NCBI GenBank assembly: GCA_947523045.1
Contig: CANNUR010000009.1
Coordinates: 1-27,826, forward strand
Reading direction: 5' to 3'
Source: an uncultured Prosthecobacter sp.
Lineage (GTDB): Bacteria > Verrucomicrobiota > Verrucomicrobiia > Verrucomicrobiales > Verrucomicrobiaceae
Length of the DNA: 27,826 bases
In this document: positions 16,414 through 24,220 of the stretch, in pieces
Layout of the letters: each line of letters starts with the position of its first letter
Numbering within the stretch: the stretch's first letter is position 1
The notes under the pieces: model-generated
What the model was told of the DNA's origin: nothing
What the model saw: only the letters and a program-made list of their open reading frames with translations
Database searches by the model: none
Translations under genes and position numbers: made by a program

Positions 16414-17345
16414 TCGCCCTCGCTGGCCTGCTGTTCACCCTGGCGCTGTCATTTGCGCTGTCCGGGCTGGAGAGCGCCGTGCTCACCGTCAGCCGCGTGC
16501 GCATGCGCCACGCCGCCAGCGCCGGCGACCGCCGCGCCGCCCGCCTGCTGCCCCTCGTCGAGGATCGCGACGCCCTGCTGGGTGCGATCACGGTGTCGAA
16601 CCACATCAGCAATCTCGCCGCCTTCCTGCTCATCGTCTGGCACCTGCCGCCCCAGGCCGGCCCCTGGGGCATCCTCCTGGCCTTCCTCCTCGCCCTGCCG
16701 CTCTTCCTGGTGGGGCTGGAAGTGCTGCCCAAGAAGCTGTTCCGGCGCTATCCCTTCCGCTGCCTGCGTGCGCTGGCGCCGCTGGTGCAGTTTGCTGGCC
16801 TGTTCCGCCCGGTCTTTCGCGCCCTCGCCGTGACGACGCTGCCGCCGCAGGATGTGCCGGCGCAGTCCTCCGGCCGCGACGACCTTGGCCACCACGCCGA
16901 CCAGCTCAGCCGCCAGGGCCTGCTCAGTCCGGGAGCGGCGCGCTTGGTTCGCCGCATCCTCGACTACCGCCAGTGCCGGGCCGGCGAACTCATGCGGCCG
17001 CTGGCGCGCGCGGTCGCCCTGCCCAGCGAGCAACCGCTCGAGTCCGCCCTCATCTTCGCCCGCCAGCACGACCTCGCCACCCTGCCGGTGATGGGCGATG
17101 ACGGTCGTTTCATCGGCGTGCTCGACCTCGCCCGCCTGCCACCCAGTTTGCCGCCCGGCCGGCGGGTGCGCCACCACATGCGCACCCTGGAGACGGTGCA
17201 TGCCGCTGACGCCGCCCTCGCCGCCCTGCAACTCCTGCGCCGGCGCGGTCAGACGCTCGCCCTCGTGCGCGACGACAGTGGCGACGCCGTCGGCCTGCTG
17301 CGCGAGGAGGATCTGCTGGCGCGCCTGCTCGGCGCCGCGGCTTGA
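16410..17345 (+). CDS. Second CNNM/CBS membrane protein lacking the CorC_HlyC domain
   Basis: A 311-residue paralogue of the preceding gene. It has the CNNM membrane domain (about 1-150, with SGLESAVLTVSRVRMRHAA and VLPKKLFRRYPF) and a shortened, divergent CBS pair (about 185-308, with LATLPVMGDDGRFIGVLDL and LALVRDDSGDAVGLLREEDL). It ends there, without the C-terminal transporter-associated domain. Tandem CNNM pairs also occur in other phyla, so the two probably act together, perhaps as a heteromer. Its ATG overlaps the previous stop, with a good Shine-Dalgarno site, indicating translational coupling. Confidence 0.88.
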   Translation: MIALAGLLFTLALSFALSGLESAVLTVSRVRMRHAASAGDRRAARLLPLVEDRDALLGAITVSNHISNLAAFLLIVWHLPPQAGPWGILLAFLLALPLFLVGLEVLPKKLFRRYPFRCLRALAPLVQFAGLFRPVFRALAVTTLPPQDVPAQSSGRDDLGHHADQLSRQGLLSPGAARLVRRILDYRQCRAGELMRPLARAVALPSEQPLESALIFARQHDLATLPVMGDDGRFIGVLDLARLPPSLPPGRRVRHHMRTLETVHAADAALAALQLLRRRGQTLALVRDDSGDAVGLLREEDLLARLLGAAA

Positions 17346-17392
17346 GGCGTCTGTTGCTTGCGTCCCAGCCGGGCAGGGGCGACACATCCGCC

Positions 17393-18550
17393 ATGGCCCT
17401 TTTTCCCAGCGAAGCCGCCCGGCTCGAAGCCTTTCCCGTTGCCCGCGACAGCATCTTCCTGGCTCATGCCGGCGTCACCATCCTGCCGCGCGTGGTCGCG
17501 CGCGCGATGCAGGACTACCTCGAGCAGAGCTGCCTGCGCATGCAGGAGTACCCCGAGGCCTGGCGGGCGGTGAATGAGACCCGCGTGGTCGCCGCCCGCC
17601 TGCTCGGCGCGCAGGCCCAGGAAATCGCCCTGCTCGGGCCCACCTCGCTCGGTCTCAGCCTGGTGGCCAACGGCCTCGACTGGCGGCCCGGCGACGAGGT
17701 GGTCTGCTATCCCGACGACTACCCAGCCAACGTGTACCCCTGGACCGATCTCGAGCGGCACGGCGTCGTTGTCCGCCGTCTGCAGCCGGCCGAACCCGGT
17801 GCCATCACGCCCGAATTGGTCGAGGCGGCGCTGACGCCGAGAACGCGCCTGGTCGCCCTCGCCTCCTGCCATTACCTCAGCGGCTATCGTCTTGAGGTCG
17901 ACACCATTGGCCAACTGCTGCATGCGCGCGGCGTGCTTTTCTGCCTCGATGCCATCCAGACGCTGGGCGCCTTTGAGACGCGGGTGGACCATGTCGACTT
18001 CCTCGCCGCCGATTCCCACAAGTGGCTGCTGGGGCCGATGAGCGCCGGTCTCTTTTACGTGCGCGAGGAACTGCAGGAGCGTCTCCGGCCGAGCCTGCTG
18101 GGCTCGTGGAACGTGCGCAGCCCGAACTTCATCGCCCAGCCCGGGATCGAGTTTGAAAAGGGCGGCCGGCGCTACGAGCCGGGCGCGCTCAACATCGCCG
18201 GCATCCTTGGCATGAAGGCCGGCATCGAACTGCTGCTGGAAACCGGGCTGCCTGCGGTGAGTGACCAGTTGCTGGCGCTCAAGGCGCGGTTGCTCGACGG
18301 ACTGGAACCGCTCGGCTTCCGCAGCCTCGGACCGCGCGCGGGCGTGAATGCCTCCGGCATCACCACCGTCTGGCGAGCGCCTGAGGATGGCGCGGCGATG
18401 GAGCGGGTGTTCGAGCATCTCGCCAGCCGGCGCATCCATCCCTCGCTGCGCCACACGCGCGAGGGCCGCGCCCACCTGCGTTTCAGTCCGCACTACTACA
18501 ACACGCTGGAGGAGATGGATCGCGTGGTCGCGGCGGTGGCCGAGGCCTGA
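17393..18550 (+). CDS. Aminotransferase class V (cysteine desulfurase/selenocysteine lyase-like)
   Basis: A 385-residue PLP enzyme of fold type I. The cofactor lysine is Lys210 in ADSHKWLLGPMSAGLFYV, with the preceding FCLDAIQTLGAF supplying the conserved Asp. The C-terminal domain ends with HLRFSPHYYNTLEEMDRV, typical of the group. The frame is open upstream to a TTG at 17342, but the ATG at 17393 is preferred because it gives the usual N-terminus. No active-site Cys loop of IscS or SufS type is obvious, so transamination, lyase or racemase activity on an unknown substrate is possible. It follows the CNNM genes by 47 bp, with no functional link evident. Confidence 0.85.
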   Translation: MALFPSEAARLEAFPVARDSIFLAHAGVTILPRVVARAMQDYLEQSCLRMQEYPEAWRAVNETRVVAARLLGAQAQEIALLGPTSLGLSLVANGLDWRPGDEVVCYPDDYPANVYPWTDLERHGVVVRRLQPAEPGAITPELVEAALTPRTRLVALASCHYLSGYRLEVDTIGQLLHARGVLFCLDAIQTLGAFETRVDHVDFLAADSHKWLLGPMSAGLFYVREELQERLRPSLLGSWNVRSPNFIAQPGIEFEKGGRRYEPGALNIAGILGMKAGIELLLETGLPAVSDQLLALKARLLDGLEPLGFRSLGPRAGVNASGITTVWRAPEDGAAMERVFEHLASRRIHPSLRHTREGRAHLRFSPHYYNTLEEMDRVVAAVAEA

Positions 18551-18604
18551 GCCTTGCAAAAGTTCGTTGCAGGTGTTGTGGCGCCTGGCTATCGAAGCGA
18601 CGGC

Positions 18605-19384
18605 ATGATGCGCCTTCACCGACCCTTTGACAGCGCCGTGCTGCGGCTGGGGCGCGCCCTCCTTGGGCTGGCTGGCGGGCTGCTGGTTTCCTGCCAGACC
18701 GGCGTGCCATTTCAGCCGGAACCGAAACCGCCGCAGGCGCTGGCCCGCCATCTCGCCGAACGTTTCAGCGTTTTGATCTGCCTGCCGCAGGAGCAGGCGC
18801 GCACCCTGTTGCAGAAGCGCAGCGTCACTTCGGAGGGCGGCTTCAGTTTGTCGAGCGCGACGCCGATCAGCGCCGACGGTGGGTTTCTTACCAGCGCCCA
18901 CAGCGTCAAGTCGATGCGCCAGGGCGATGCCTGTCTGCTGTTTTATTCCTTCGGCGGGAACTCGCGCAACGGGCTTGCCAGTTTGGTTTGGATGGATGAG
19001 CAGGCCGATTTGGCACTGCTGAGGGCGCCGTTTGCGACACCGCATTTTTACCCGTGGACGCCTCGTGATCGGCCGCTGCCGAAGGAGTTGCCGGTGGTGC
19101 ATGGTGGTCTGGCCACGGGGCCGCGCGGCGAGCAGGGCCGGCTTTTGCAAAACGTGCCAGGCTGGGGCAGGGGCCGGCGGCCCTTCCTGCACAGCCTGCG
19201 GTTGGAGCCGGGTGACAGCGGGGGCCCGCTCATCACCCTCGCTGGGGACCTTGTTGGCATCAACCAGGCGGTGGGTTACGTTGGTGTCATGGACACCCGC
19301 TTCTTCACCGAGTCCCGTGCCGTGCGTCCCGATCCCGCCAAGCTGGCTCTGCGCCTGAACACGGCCCGCCCAACTTCCCCCTGA
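18605..19384 (+). CDS. Trypsin-like serine protease lipoprotein
   Basis: A 259-residue protein with an N-terminal lipoprotein signal ending in LLVSC (Cys30). A full catalytic triad is visible: His99 in TSAHSV, Asp135 in QADLALLRA and Ser205 in EPGDSGGPL. That is the chymotrypsin-fold S1 family, without a PDZ domain, so it differs from DegP/HtrA. It probably cleaves envelope proteins from a membrane anchor; the target is unknown. ATG at 18605 is chosen over 18554 because it gives a normal-length signal. A faint promoter (TTGCAG at 18567, TATCGA at 18590) lies just upstream. A small lipoprotein gene begins 4 bp after its stop. Confidence 0.85.
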   Translation: MMRLHRPFDSAVLRLGRALLGLAGGLLVSCQTGVPFQPEPKPPQALARHLAERFSVLICLPQEQARTLLQKRSVTSEGGFSLSSATPISADGGFLTSAHSVKSMRQGDACLLFYSFGGNSRNGLASLVWMDEQADLALLRAPFATPHFYPWTPRDRPLPKELPVVHGGLATGPRGEQGRLLQNVPGWGRGRRPFLHSLRLEPGDSGGPLITLAGDLVGINQAVGYVGVMDTRFFTESRAVRPDPAKLALRLNTARPTSP

Positions 19385-19388
19385 TCCC

Positions 19389-19823
19389 GTGAACGCTGTT
19401 CTCCGCTTCTGCGCCCTCGCTGCCGCCTGCGCCTCGCTGGCATCCTGCCAGTTGTACAAAAGCCAGGCCTACCTCGGCTGGACTCAGGCCGAGGCCGGGG
19501 GCATCCAGATCGTGCGGGAGAATCCACCTTCGCTGGCTTGGAAACGCCTGCAGGCTCATGCCGACGTCAATGCCACGGTGAAGTTTTTCCTGCAGGACAA
19601 GGGCATGCCGGACTACGTGCTGGAAAATCATGGGCTGATCGAGGTGCGGATTTGCTGCTTTTACGAAAAGAAGAACGAGGCTTGGCTGATTCTGGCCAAG
19701 GGCTATCAGGCCGCTGGCACGCGCATTCTCGGGCCCGAACCGATCGGCGACAAGGACCGGCGGCTGTTCAAGGCCATCGATGAACTCCAGCAGGCCGCCT
19801 CGGCTTACGCGGAGGAGCGCTGA
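19389..19823 (+). CDS. Small hypothetical lipoprotein, partner of the serine protease
   Basis: A 144-residue protein with signal peptide and lipobox LASC (Cys20). The start is GTG, 4 bp after the protease stop, so the two are very likely co-transcribed and perhaps form a pair. The mature part includes NPPSLAWKRLQAHADVNATVKFFLQDKGMPDYVLENHG and a Cys-Cys pair (VRICCFYEKKNEAWLIL), followed by a helical C-terminus. The pattern suggests a small alpha/beta domain. No family is recognised; a substrate or regulator of the neighbouring protease is a guess from position only. Confidence 0.75.
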   Translation: MNAVLRFCALAAACASLASCQLYKSQAYLGWTQAEAGGIQIVRENPPSLAWKRLQAHADVNATVKFFLQDKGMPDYVLENHGLIEVRICCFYEKKNEAWLILAKGYQAAGTRILGPEPIGDKDRRLFKAIDELQQAASAYAEER

Positions 19824-19874
19824 GTCGCGCATCTTCGCCTTGCCGGTCGCCACGGCGCACGCCACCATGGATGC

Positions 19875-20420
19875 GTGACCCTCTCCGATCAGGCGGCCTG
19901 GTACGTCGTTCACAGCAAACCCAAGTGCGAACACCTGGCGGCGCTGGCGGCGGCGGAATTGCCGGGCGTGGAGTCCTACTGCCCGCGCATCCGTTTTCAA
20001 CGTGCGACCCGGCGCGGCCCGGTGTGGTTCGTTGAAGCGTTGTTTCCCGGCTATTTCTTTGCCCGCTTCGCGCCGGCCGTCTCGCTGCGCGCGGTGCGCC
20101 ATGCCCGCCAGGTGATTCGCGTGGTCGAGTTCGGCGACCGCCCGGTGCCGGTGCCGGATGCGGTGCTCGTGGCGCTGCGCGAGGAAATGCAGGGGCTCGA
20201 CATCCGTGAGGTCCAGGCCGGGGTGCGGCCGGGCGACGAGGTGGAATTGGCCGCCGGGCCGATGCGCGGCCTGCGCGGCATTGTCGACAGCGTTCGCGAT
20301 GGCGCGCAACGCGTGCGCATCCTCATGGAGTTCCTTGGGCGCGACAATTTGGTCGAGGTCGACGCCGGCAAGCTGCTGGGCGGCCAGCGCCCGCGGGATC
20401 AACTGGCCTCGGGCGGCTGA
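19875..20420 (+). CDS. NusG-family transcription elongation factor paralogue (RfaH-like)
   Basis: A 181-residue protein with an NGN domain (about 8-105, starting WYVVHSKPKCEHLAALAAAEL and containing VEALFPGYFFARF) and a KOW domain (about 122-175, VRPGDEVELAAGPMRGLRGIVDSV). The WYvvhsKPk opening is typical of specialised NusG paralogues such as RfaH, which bind RNA polymerase and help it through long operons, often for surface polysaccharides. Essential nusG usually sits with secE and ribosomal protein genes, which are absent here. The start is GTG at 19875; ATG codons at 19867 and 19871 are out of frame. It converges with ptsI, 7 bp away. No polysaccharide genes are nearby, so the target is not apparent. 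Confidence 0.88.
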   Translation: MTLSDQAAWYVVHSKPKCEHLAALAAAELPGVESYCPRIRFQRATRRGPVWFVEALFPGYFFARFAPAVSLRAVRHARQVIRVVEFGDRPVPVPDAVLVALREEMQGLDIREVQAGVRPGDEVELAAGPMRGLRGIVDSVRDGAQRVRILMEFLGRDNLVEVDAGKLLGGQRPRDQLASGG

Positions 20421-20427
20421 GCCGGAT

Positions 20428-22185
20428 TCAGTCGAACAGTTCCGGGTAGCTGGCGTGCGCCTTGGCGCGGCAGAGTTCCATGACCGCCTTGGCGGAACCG
20501 AGCCGGCGTGCACTTTTGGCGAGTTCGCGGCACTCGCCGGCGTGCAGCTTGCGCACCGCGTGCTTGACGCGCGCCACCTGGCCGGAGGCGACGCTGAGTT
20601 CGTTGAGGCCGAGGCCGATGAGCAGCGGCGTCAGCTCGACGTCGGAGGCCATTTCCCCGCAGATGCAGGAGCGGATGCCGGCCTGGCGGGCGGCTTCGAC
20701 GGTGACCGCGATCAGGCGCAGGATGGCCGGGTGGGCGGGCTGATACAGGCCGGCGACGCGCTCGTTGAGGCGGTCGACGGCGAGCGTGTACTGGACGAGG
20801 TCGTTGGTGCCGAGGCTGAGGAAATCGACTTCGGCGGCGATGAGATCGGCGGAGAGGGCGGCGCTGGGGATCTCGATCATGGCGCCGATCTCGACCCCGG
20901 GAGGCTCGATGCCACGGGCCTTGAGTTCCTCGGCGCATTCGGCGAGCAGGGCCTTGGCCGCGCGTACCTCCTCGACGCCGCTGACCATGGGGAACATGAT
21001 GCCGACCTCGCCGTGCACGGCGGCGCGCAGCAGGGCGCGCAGCTGGCGCTTGAACAGGTCGGGCCGGCCGAGCGAGACGCGGATGCCGCGCCAGCCGAGG
21101 AAGGGATTGGGCTCGGCGTCGGCGATCATTTCGGCATCGAGCTTGTCGCCACCGATGTCGAGCGTGCGGAAGACCACCTGACCGGGTTGCATGGCCTGGA
21201 CGGCACGGGTGTAGGCGTCGGCCAGCCAGTCCTCCGAGCCGGACGGATCCTCCAGGTAGAGGAACTCGGTGCGGAACAGGCCGACATGCTTGGCGCCGCA
21301 GTCGTGGATGGTGCGCATCTCCTCGACGAACTCGGCATTGGCACAGACCTCGACGGTGTGGCCGTCGACCGTGGTCGCCGGCTGGTGGCGCTCCAAGTGC
21401 AGGGCGTCCTCGATCTCCTCGGCCTCCTCCTCGCGACTGCGGTAGCTGGCCAGCGTCGCGGCGTCCGGATTGAGGATGAGCAGACCCTCCTCGCCGTCGA
21501 GCAAGATGACGTCGCCCGAGTGCAACTCCTCGCAGATGTTGTGCAGGCGCACGACGGCGGGCAGGCTGAGCGAGCGGGCGATGATGGCGGCGTGCGAGTT
21601 GGCGCTGCCGGTTTCGACGGCGAAACCGAGCACCTTGCTGCGGTCGAGCTGCACGGTGTCCGACGGCGTCAGGTCGCGGGCAACGATGATGACCGGATCG
21701 TCGAACATTGGGTGGGTCATCAACTCGCCGCGCAGGTGGCGCATCACGCGCTGGGTGACGTCCTTGATGTCGACAAAGCGCTCGCGCAGGTAGGAGTCTG
21801 CCAGGCCGCGCAGGGCGACCATGTGCTTGCACATGAGGCGATAATAGACCGCGTCGACGCAGATCAGCTTCTCGCGCACCGTTTTCTCCACCTGCTTGAG
21901 GATGGAGTTGTCCTGCAGGATCAGCAGGTGGGTTTCGAAGATGTCAGCCTCGTCGTTGCCCTGCTCCTCGCGCACCTGGTTCTGCAGCGCCTCGATTTCC
22001 TGATGGGTCAGGTCGAGCGCCTTGTGCCAACGATCCAGCTCGGCATCAACGTCCTCAGTGCGGATGGGATCGGCGTCCGGCTCGTCGAACTGATCCTTGA
22101 GAACGTGCACCGGCGCATGCGCGACTCCGGCGGACACGGGAGTGCCCTGCCAGATCCTCATGTCGGCGGCGGCCTCGGGACTCAT
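20428..22185 (-). CDS. ptsI: Phosphoenolpyruvate-protein phosphotransferase (PTS enzyme I)
   Basis: A 585-residue protein, the normal length for enzyme I. The phosphorylated residue is His198 in GSANSHAAIIARSL. The PEP-binding barrel has GLFRTEFLYL, NPFLGWRGIR and GTNDLVQYTLAVDR, and the catalytic Cys509 lies in SCICGEMASD. There is no GAF domain, so it is not the nitrogen PTS PtsP type. Enzyme I transfers phosphate from PEP to HPr. No HPr or EII gene is in the window, so a regulatory PTS, common in bacteria with few sugar permeases, is possible. It overlaps the fabZ-like gene by 4 bp on the same strand, an unusual partner. A classic Shine-Dalgarno site is absent. Confidence 0.95.
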   Translation of the reverse strand: MSPEAAADMRIWQGTPVSAGVAHAPVHVLKDQFDEPDADPIRTEDVDAELDRWHKALDLTHQEIEALQNQVREEQGNDEADIFETHLLILQDNSILKQVEKTVREKLICVDAVYYRLMCKHMVALRGLADSYLRERFVDIKDVTQRVMRHLRGELMTHPMFDDPVIIVARDLTPSDTVQLDRSKVLGFAVETGSANSHAAIIARSLSLPAVVRLHNICEELHSGDVILLDGEEGLLILNPDAATLASYRSREEEAEEIEDALHLERHQPATTVDGHTVEVCANAEFVEEMRTIHDCGAKHVGLFRTEFLYLEDPSGSEDWLADAYTRAVQAMQPGQVVFRTLDIGGDKLDAEMIADAEPNPFLGWRGIRVSLGRPDLFKRQLRALLRAAVHGEVGIMFPMVSGVEEVRAAKALLAECAEELKARGIEPPGVEIGAMIEIPSAALSADLIAAEVDFLSLGTNDLVQYTLAVDRLNERVAGLYQPAHPAILRLIAVTVEAARQAGIRSCICGEMASDVELTPLLIGLGLNELSVASGQVARVKHAVRKLHAGECRELAKSARRLGSAKAVMELCRAKAHASYPELFD

Positions 22186-22688
22186 GCGAGGCCATTTTCA
22201 GCCGGCCACCCCGGCGACGCAATCAAAGAAACAGCCTCTTCCTCCCGGCCGCTGAGCGTGACGGTGCCGGCGGCGAGCAGGGTGCCGTCCTCGAGTCGGA
22301 GGTCGCCAGCCACCTGCACCAGTCCGGGCAGCGCCGCCTCCAGGCGGGCGTTGACGCGCAGGGCGGTGCCCGGGGTGATGCTGCCGAGGATCTTGAACCG
22401 CTGCACCGCGGTGAGCCGAAGATCCTGCAGCGGCCGGTCCGCGCGTGCGCTTTGCGCCAGCACCCCGCCGAGCTGGGCCAGGGCCTCAATCATGATCACC
22501 CCCGGCAGCAGCGGGTGACCCGGGAAATGGCCGGCCAGGAAGGTTTCATCGCCCTTCAGCGTCCAGCGAGCACTCGCCGAGACCCCCGGCTCGAGCTCGA
22601 GCAGTTCGTCGAGGAAGCGAAATGCCGGCCCGTGGGGCAGGGCGGAAAGGGCTTGAACAGGATGGGGCGGCTGCGGCATGGTAATCAC
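22182..22688 (-). CDS. fabZ: FabZ-like 3-hydroxyacyl-ACP dehydratase (hotdog fold)
   Basis: A 168-residue single hotdog domain. The catalytic pair of the FabZ family is present, His54 in AGHFPGHPLLPGV and Glu68 in MIEALAQLGG. It would dehydrate 3-hydroxyacyl-ACP. Two starts are possible, ATG at 22688 or ATG at 22679; the predicted promoter places transcription near 22685, which favours the second and a nearly leaderless message. The gene is divergent from a glycosyltransferase and methyltransferase of aryl-polyene type, so it may serve such a polyene pathway rather than housekeeping fatty acid synthesis. It overlaps ptsI by 4 bp. The usual fabZ neighbours (lpxA, lpxD) are not seen. Confidence 0.85.
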   Translation of the reverse strand: MITMPQPPHPVQALSALPHGPAFRFLDELLELEPGVSASARWTLKGDETFLAGHFPGHPLLPGVIMIEALAQLGGVLAQSARADRPLQDLRLTAVQRFKILGSITPGTALRVNARLEAALPGLVQVAGDLRLEDGTLLAAGTVTLSGREEEAVSLIASPGWPAENGLA

Positions 22689-22691
22689 CCC

Positions 22692-22720
22692 TTTTTACGT
22701 GCCGCGCCCTTCCATGACAA
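22692..22720 (-). promoter_or_regulatory. Candidate sigma-70-type promoter of fabZ-ptsI
   Basis: On the minus strand TTGTCA (22715-22720, 5 of 6 matches) and TAAAAA (22692-22697, 4 of 6) are separated by exactly 17 bp. The predicted start near 22685 is within a few bases of the two possible ATG codons. This is the best promoter match seen in the window. Confidence 0.5.
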
Positions 22721-22775
22721 CGTCCAATGCTCCCGTCCCGCGCCCGGCCGCAGCGCGCGCTCCGGAGACGCTGCC

Positions 22776-23564
22776 ATGAAGCCCCTGATCCTTGTCCCCA
22801 CCTACAACACCGGGCGCATCCTGCCGCGCACGGTGGCGGACCTGTTGGCACGTTGGCCGGAGGTCTGGGTGGTGGTCGATGGCAGCCGCGACGGCAGCGC
22901 GGACCTGCTGGCACCGCTCACCGCCGATCATGCCGGCCTGCGCGTGCTGAGCTTGCCGGAAAACCGCGGCAAGGGCGCCGCCCTGCTGCACGGTGTCGAG
23001 GCCGCCGCGGCCGAGGGGTTTACCCATGTGCTCACCGTCGATGCCGACGGCCAGCATCCGGCCGACCTTGTGCCGCGCTTTCTCGAACTCGCGGCTCGAC
23101 ATCCGCAGGCTGCCCTCATGGGGCGGCCGGTGTTCGGTCCCGAGGCGCCGCAGGTGCGCGTCCAAGGCCGCAAGCTGTCGAACTTCATGACCCATGTCGA
23201 GACCCTCGCCTGGGGCATCCCCGACTCGCTCTTCGGTATGCGCCTGTATCCGGTCGACGCCTTCCTGCGGGCCTTCCGCGCCACCCGCTGGGGGCGCCGT
23301 TTTGATTACGACGCCGAACTCGCCGTCCGCCTCGCCTGGCAGGGTGTGCCCATGCTCACCGTGCCGGTGCCGGTGCGCTACCTGACCACGGCCGAGGGCG
23401 GTGTCTCGCAGTTTCGCTACCTGCGCGACAACGCCCTGCTCACCTGGATGCATGCCCGCCTGCTCACCGGGGCCATCCTGCGGCTGCCGCGCCTGCTCGG
23501 GCAGTGCTGGCGCGGTGGCAATCCCCTGCGTGGCCGCCACGTCGAACCGGAGGAGGCGGCATGA
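22776..23564 (+). CDS. Glycosyltransferase family 2, aryl-polyene cluster type
   Basis: A 262-residue GT-A enzyme. It starts KPLILVPTYNTGRIL, with VVDGSRDGS for nucleotide binding and the metal-binding Asp89-x-Asp91 in TVDADGQHP. The stretch GRPVFGPEAPQVRVQGRKLSN and the later DSLFGMRLYPVDAF and GGVSQFRYLRDN match what I recall of the GT2 proteins in aryl-polyene and related pigment clusters; this was not searched. The frame is open upstream to 22452, but the ATG at 22776 gives the standard N-terminus and has GGAG 10-13 nt upstream. No transmembrane segment is obvious. It overlaps the methyltransferase gene by 4 bp. Confidence 0.88.
   Translation: MKPLILVPTYNTGRILPRTVADLLARWPEVWVVVDGSRDGSADLLAPLTADHAGLRVLSLPENRGKGAALLHGVEAAAAEGFTHVLTVDADGQHPADLVPRFLELAARHPQAALMGRPVFGPEAPQVRVQGRKLSNFMTHVETLAWGIPDSLFGMRLYPVDAFLRAFRATRWGRRFDYDAELAVRLAWQGVPMLTVPVPVRYLTTAEGGVSQFRYLRDNALLTWMHARLLTGAILRLPRLLGQCWRGGNPLRGRHVEPEEAA
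23549..23556 (+). promoter_or_regulatory. Shine-Dalgarno site of the methyltransferase gene
   Basis: GGAGGAGG lies 4 nt before the ATG at 23561, inside the end of the glycosyltransferase gene, and supports that start. Confidence 0.7.
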
Positions 23565-24220
23565 ATCCCGGTGCCGCCGATTTTGATCGCATCGCCGCGC
23601 ACTGCGACCGGCGCTGGGATTACCATTACACGCGCTGCAAGCTGCGCACCGATCCTGTCTATGCGGCCGTCGCGGCCGAGCTCGCCGGCTCGGACCTGCC
23701 CGTGTTCGACATCGGTTGCGGTCTCGGCCTGCTCGGGCACTACCTGCACGCCAGCGGCTTGCCGGTGCCGGTGACCGGCTTTGACTACGACGCGCGCAAG
23801 ATCCGCGCCGCGACGGCCATGGCCGCGCGCGCCGGCCTCGGCGAGCTGCAGTTTCGCACCGGCGATGCCCGCACGGGTCTGCCGGAGTTTGCCGGCCAGG
23901 TTGTCATCCTCGACATCCTGCAGTTCTTCCAGCGCGAGGAACAGGAACTCCTGCTCGCCGCCGCCGCCGCACGCGTGGCACCGGGTGGGCGACTGATCAT
24001 CCGCAGCGGCCTGCGCGCGCCCGGCTGGCGCTATCGCGTCACCGTGCTGGCCGACTTCTTCGCCCGTGCCACCCTGTGGATGAAGGCGGCACCGGTGTGT
24101 TATCCCGACGCCGATCTGTTCCGCCGCGTGCTCTCCGCCGCCGGTCTGGAGGTGACGATCCGCCCGCTCTGGGGACGCACGCCCTTCCACAACCACCTGA
24201 TTGTCGGTCGCCGGCCCTGA
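23561..24220 (+). CDS. SAM-dependent class I methyltransferase
   Basis: A 219-residue Rossmann-fold methyltransferase. Motif I is VFDIGCGLGLL (48-58), followed by TGFDYDARKIRAA and VVILDILQFF, and a C-terminal PLWGRTPFHNHL. The opening (RIAAHCDRRWDYHYTRCKLRTDP) and ending are of the type I recall from aryl-polyene clusters, where a methyltransferase modifies the aromatic head group; this is recall, not a search. ATG at 23561 is chosen over 23504 because of the Shine-Dalgarno site and the 4-bp ATGA overlap. It probably acts with the glycosyltransferase. The stop abuts that of rseP on the other strand. Confidence 0.85.
   Translation: MNPGAADFDRIAAHCDRRWDYHYTRCKLRTDPVYAAVAAELAGSDLPVFDIGCGLGLLGHYLHASGLPVPVTGFDYDARKIRAATAMAARAGLGELQFRTGDARTGLPEFAGQVVILDILQFFQREEQELLLAAAAARVAPGGRLIIRSGLRAPGWRYRVTVLADFFARATLWMKAAPVCYPDADLFRRVLSAAGLEVTIRPLWGRTPFHNHLIVGRRP

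Noticed and set aside
17249..19459. A 736-codon minus-strand frame opposite the aminotransferase and protease
   Set aside because: Shadow of two well-supported genes; no domain or signal recognised.
19867..19878. Three-codon ORF (ATG GAT GCG TGA) overlapping the NusG-paralogue start
   Set aside because: A coupling leader peptide is conceivable, but an ORF this short is expected by chance and has no ribosome site.
20158..22518. A 786-codon plus-strand frame opposite ptsI and fabZ
   Set aside because: Shadow frame; ptsI carries all enzyme I active-site motifs on the other strand.
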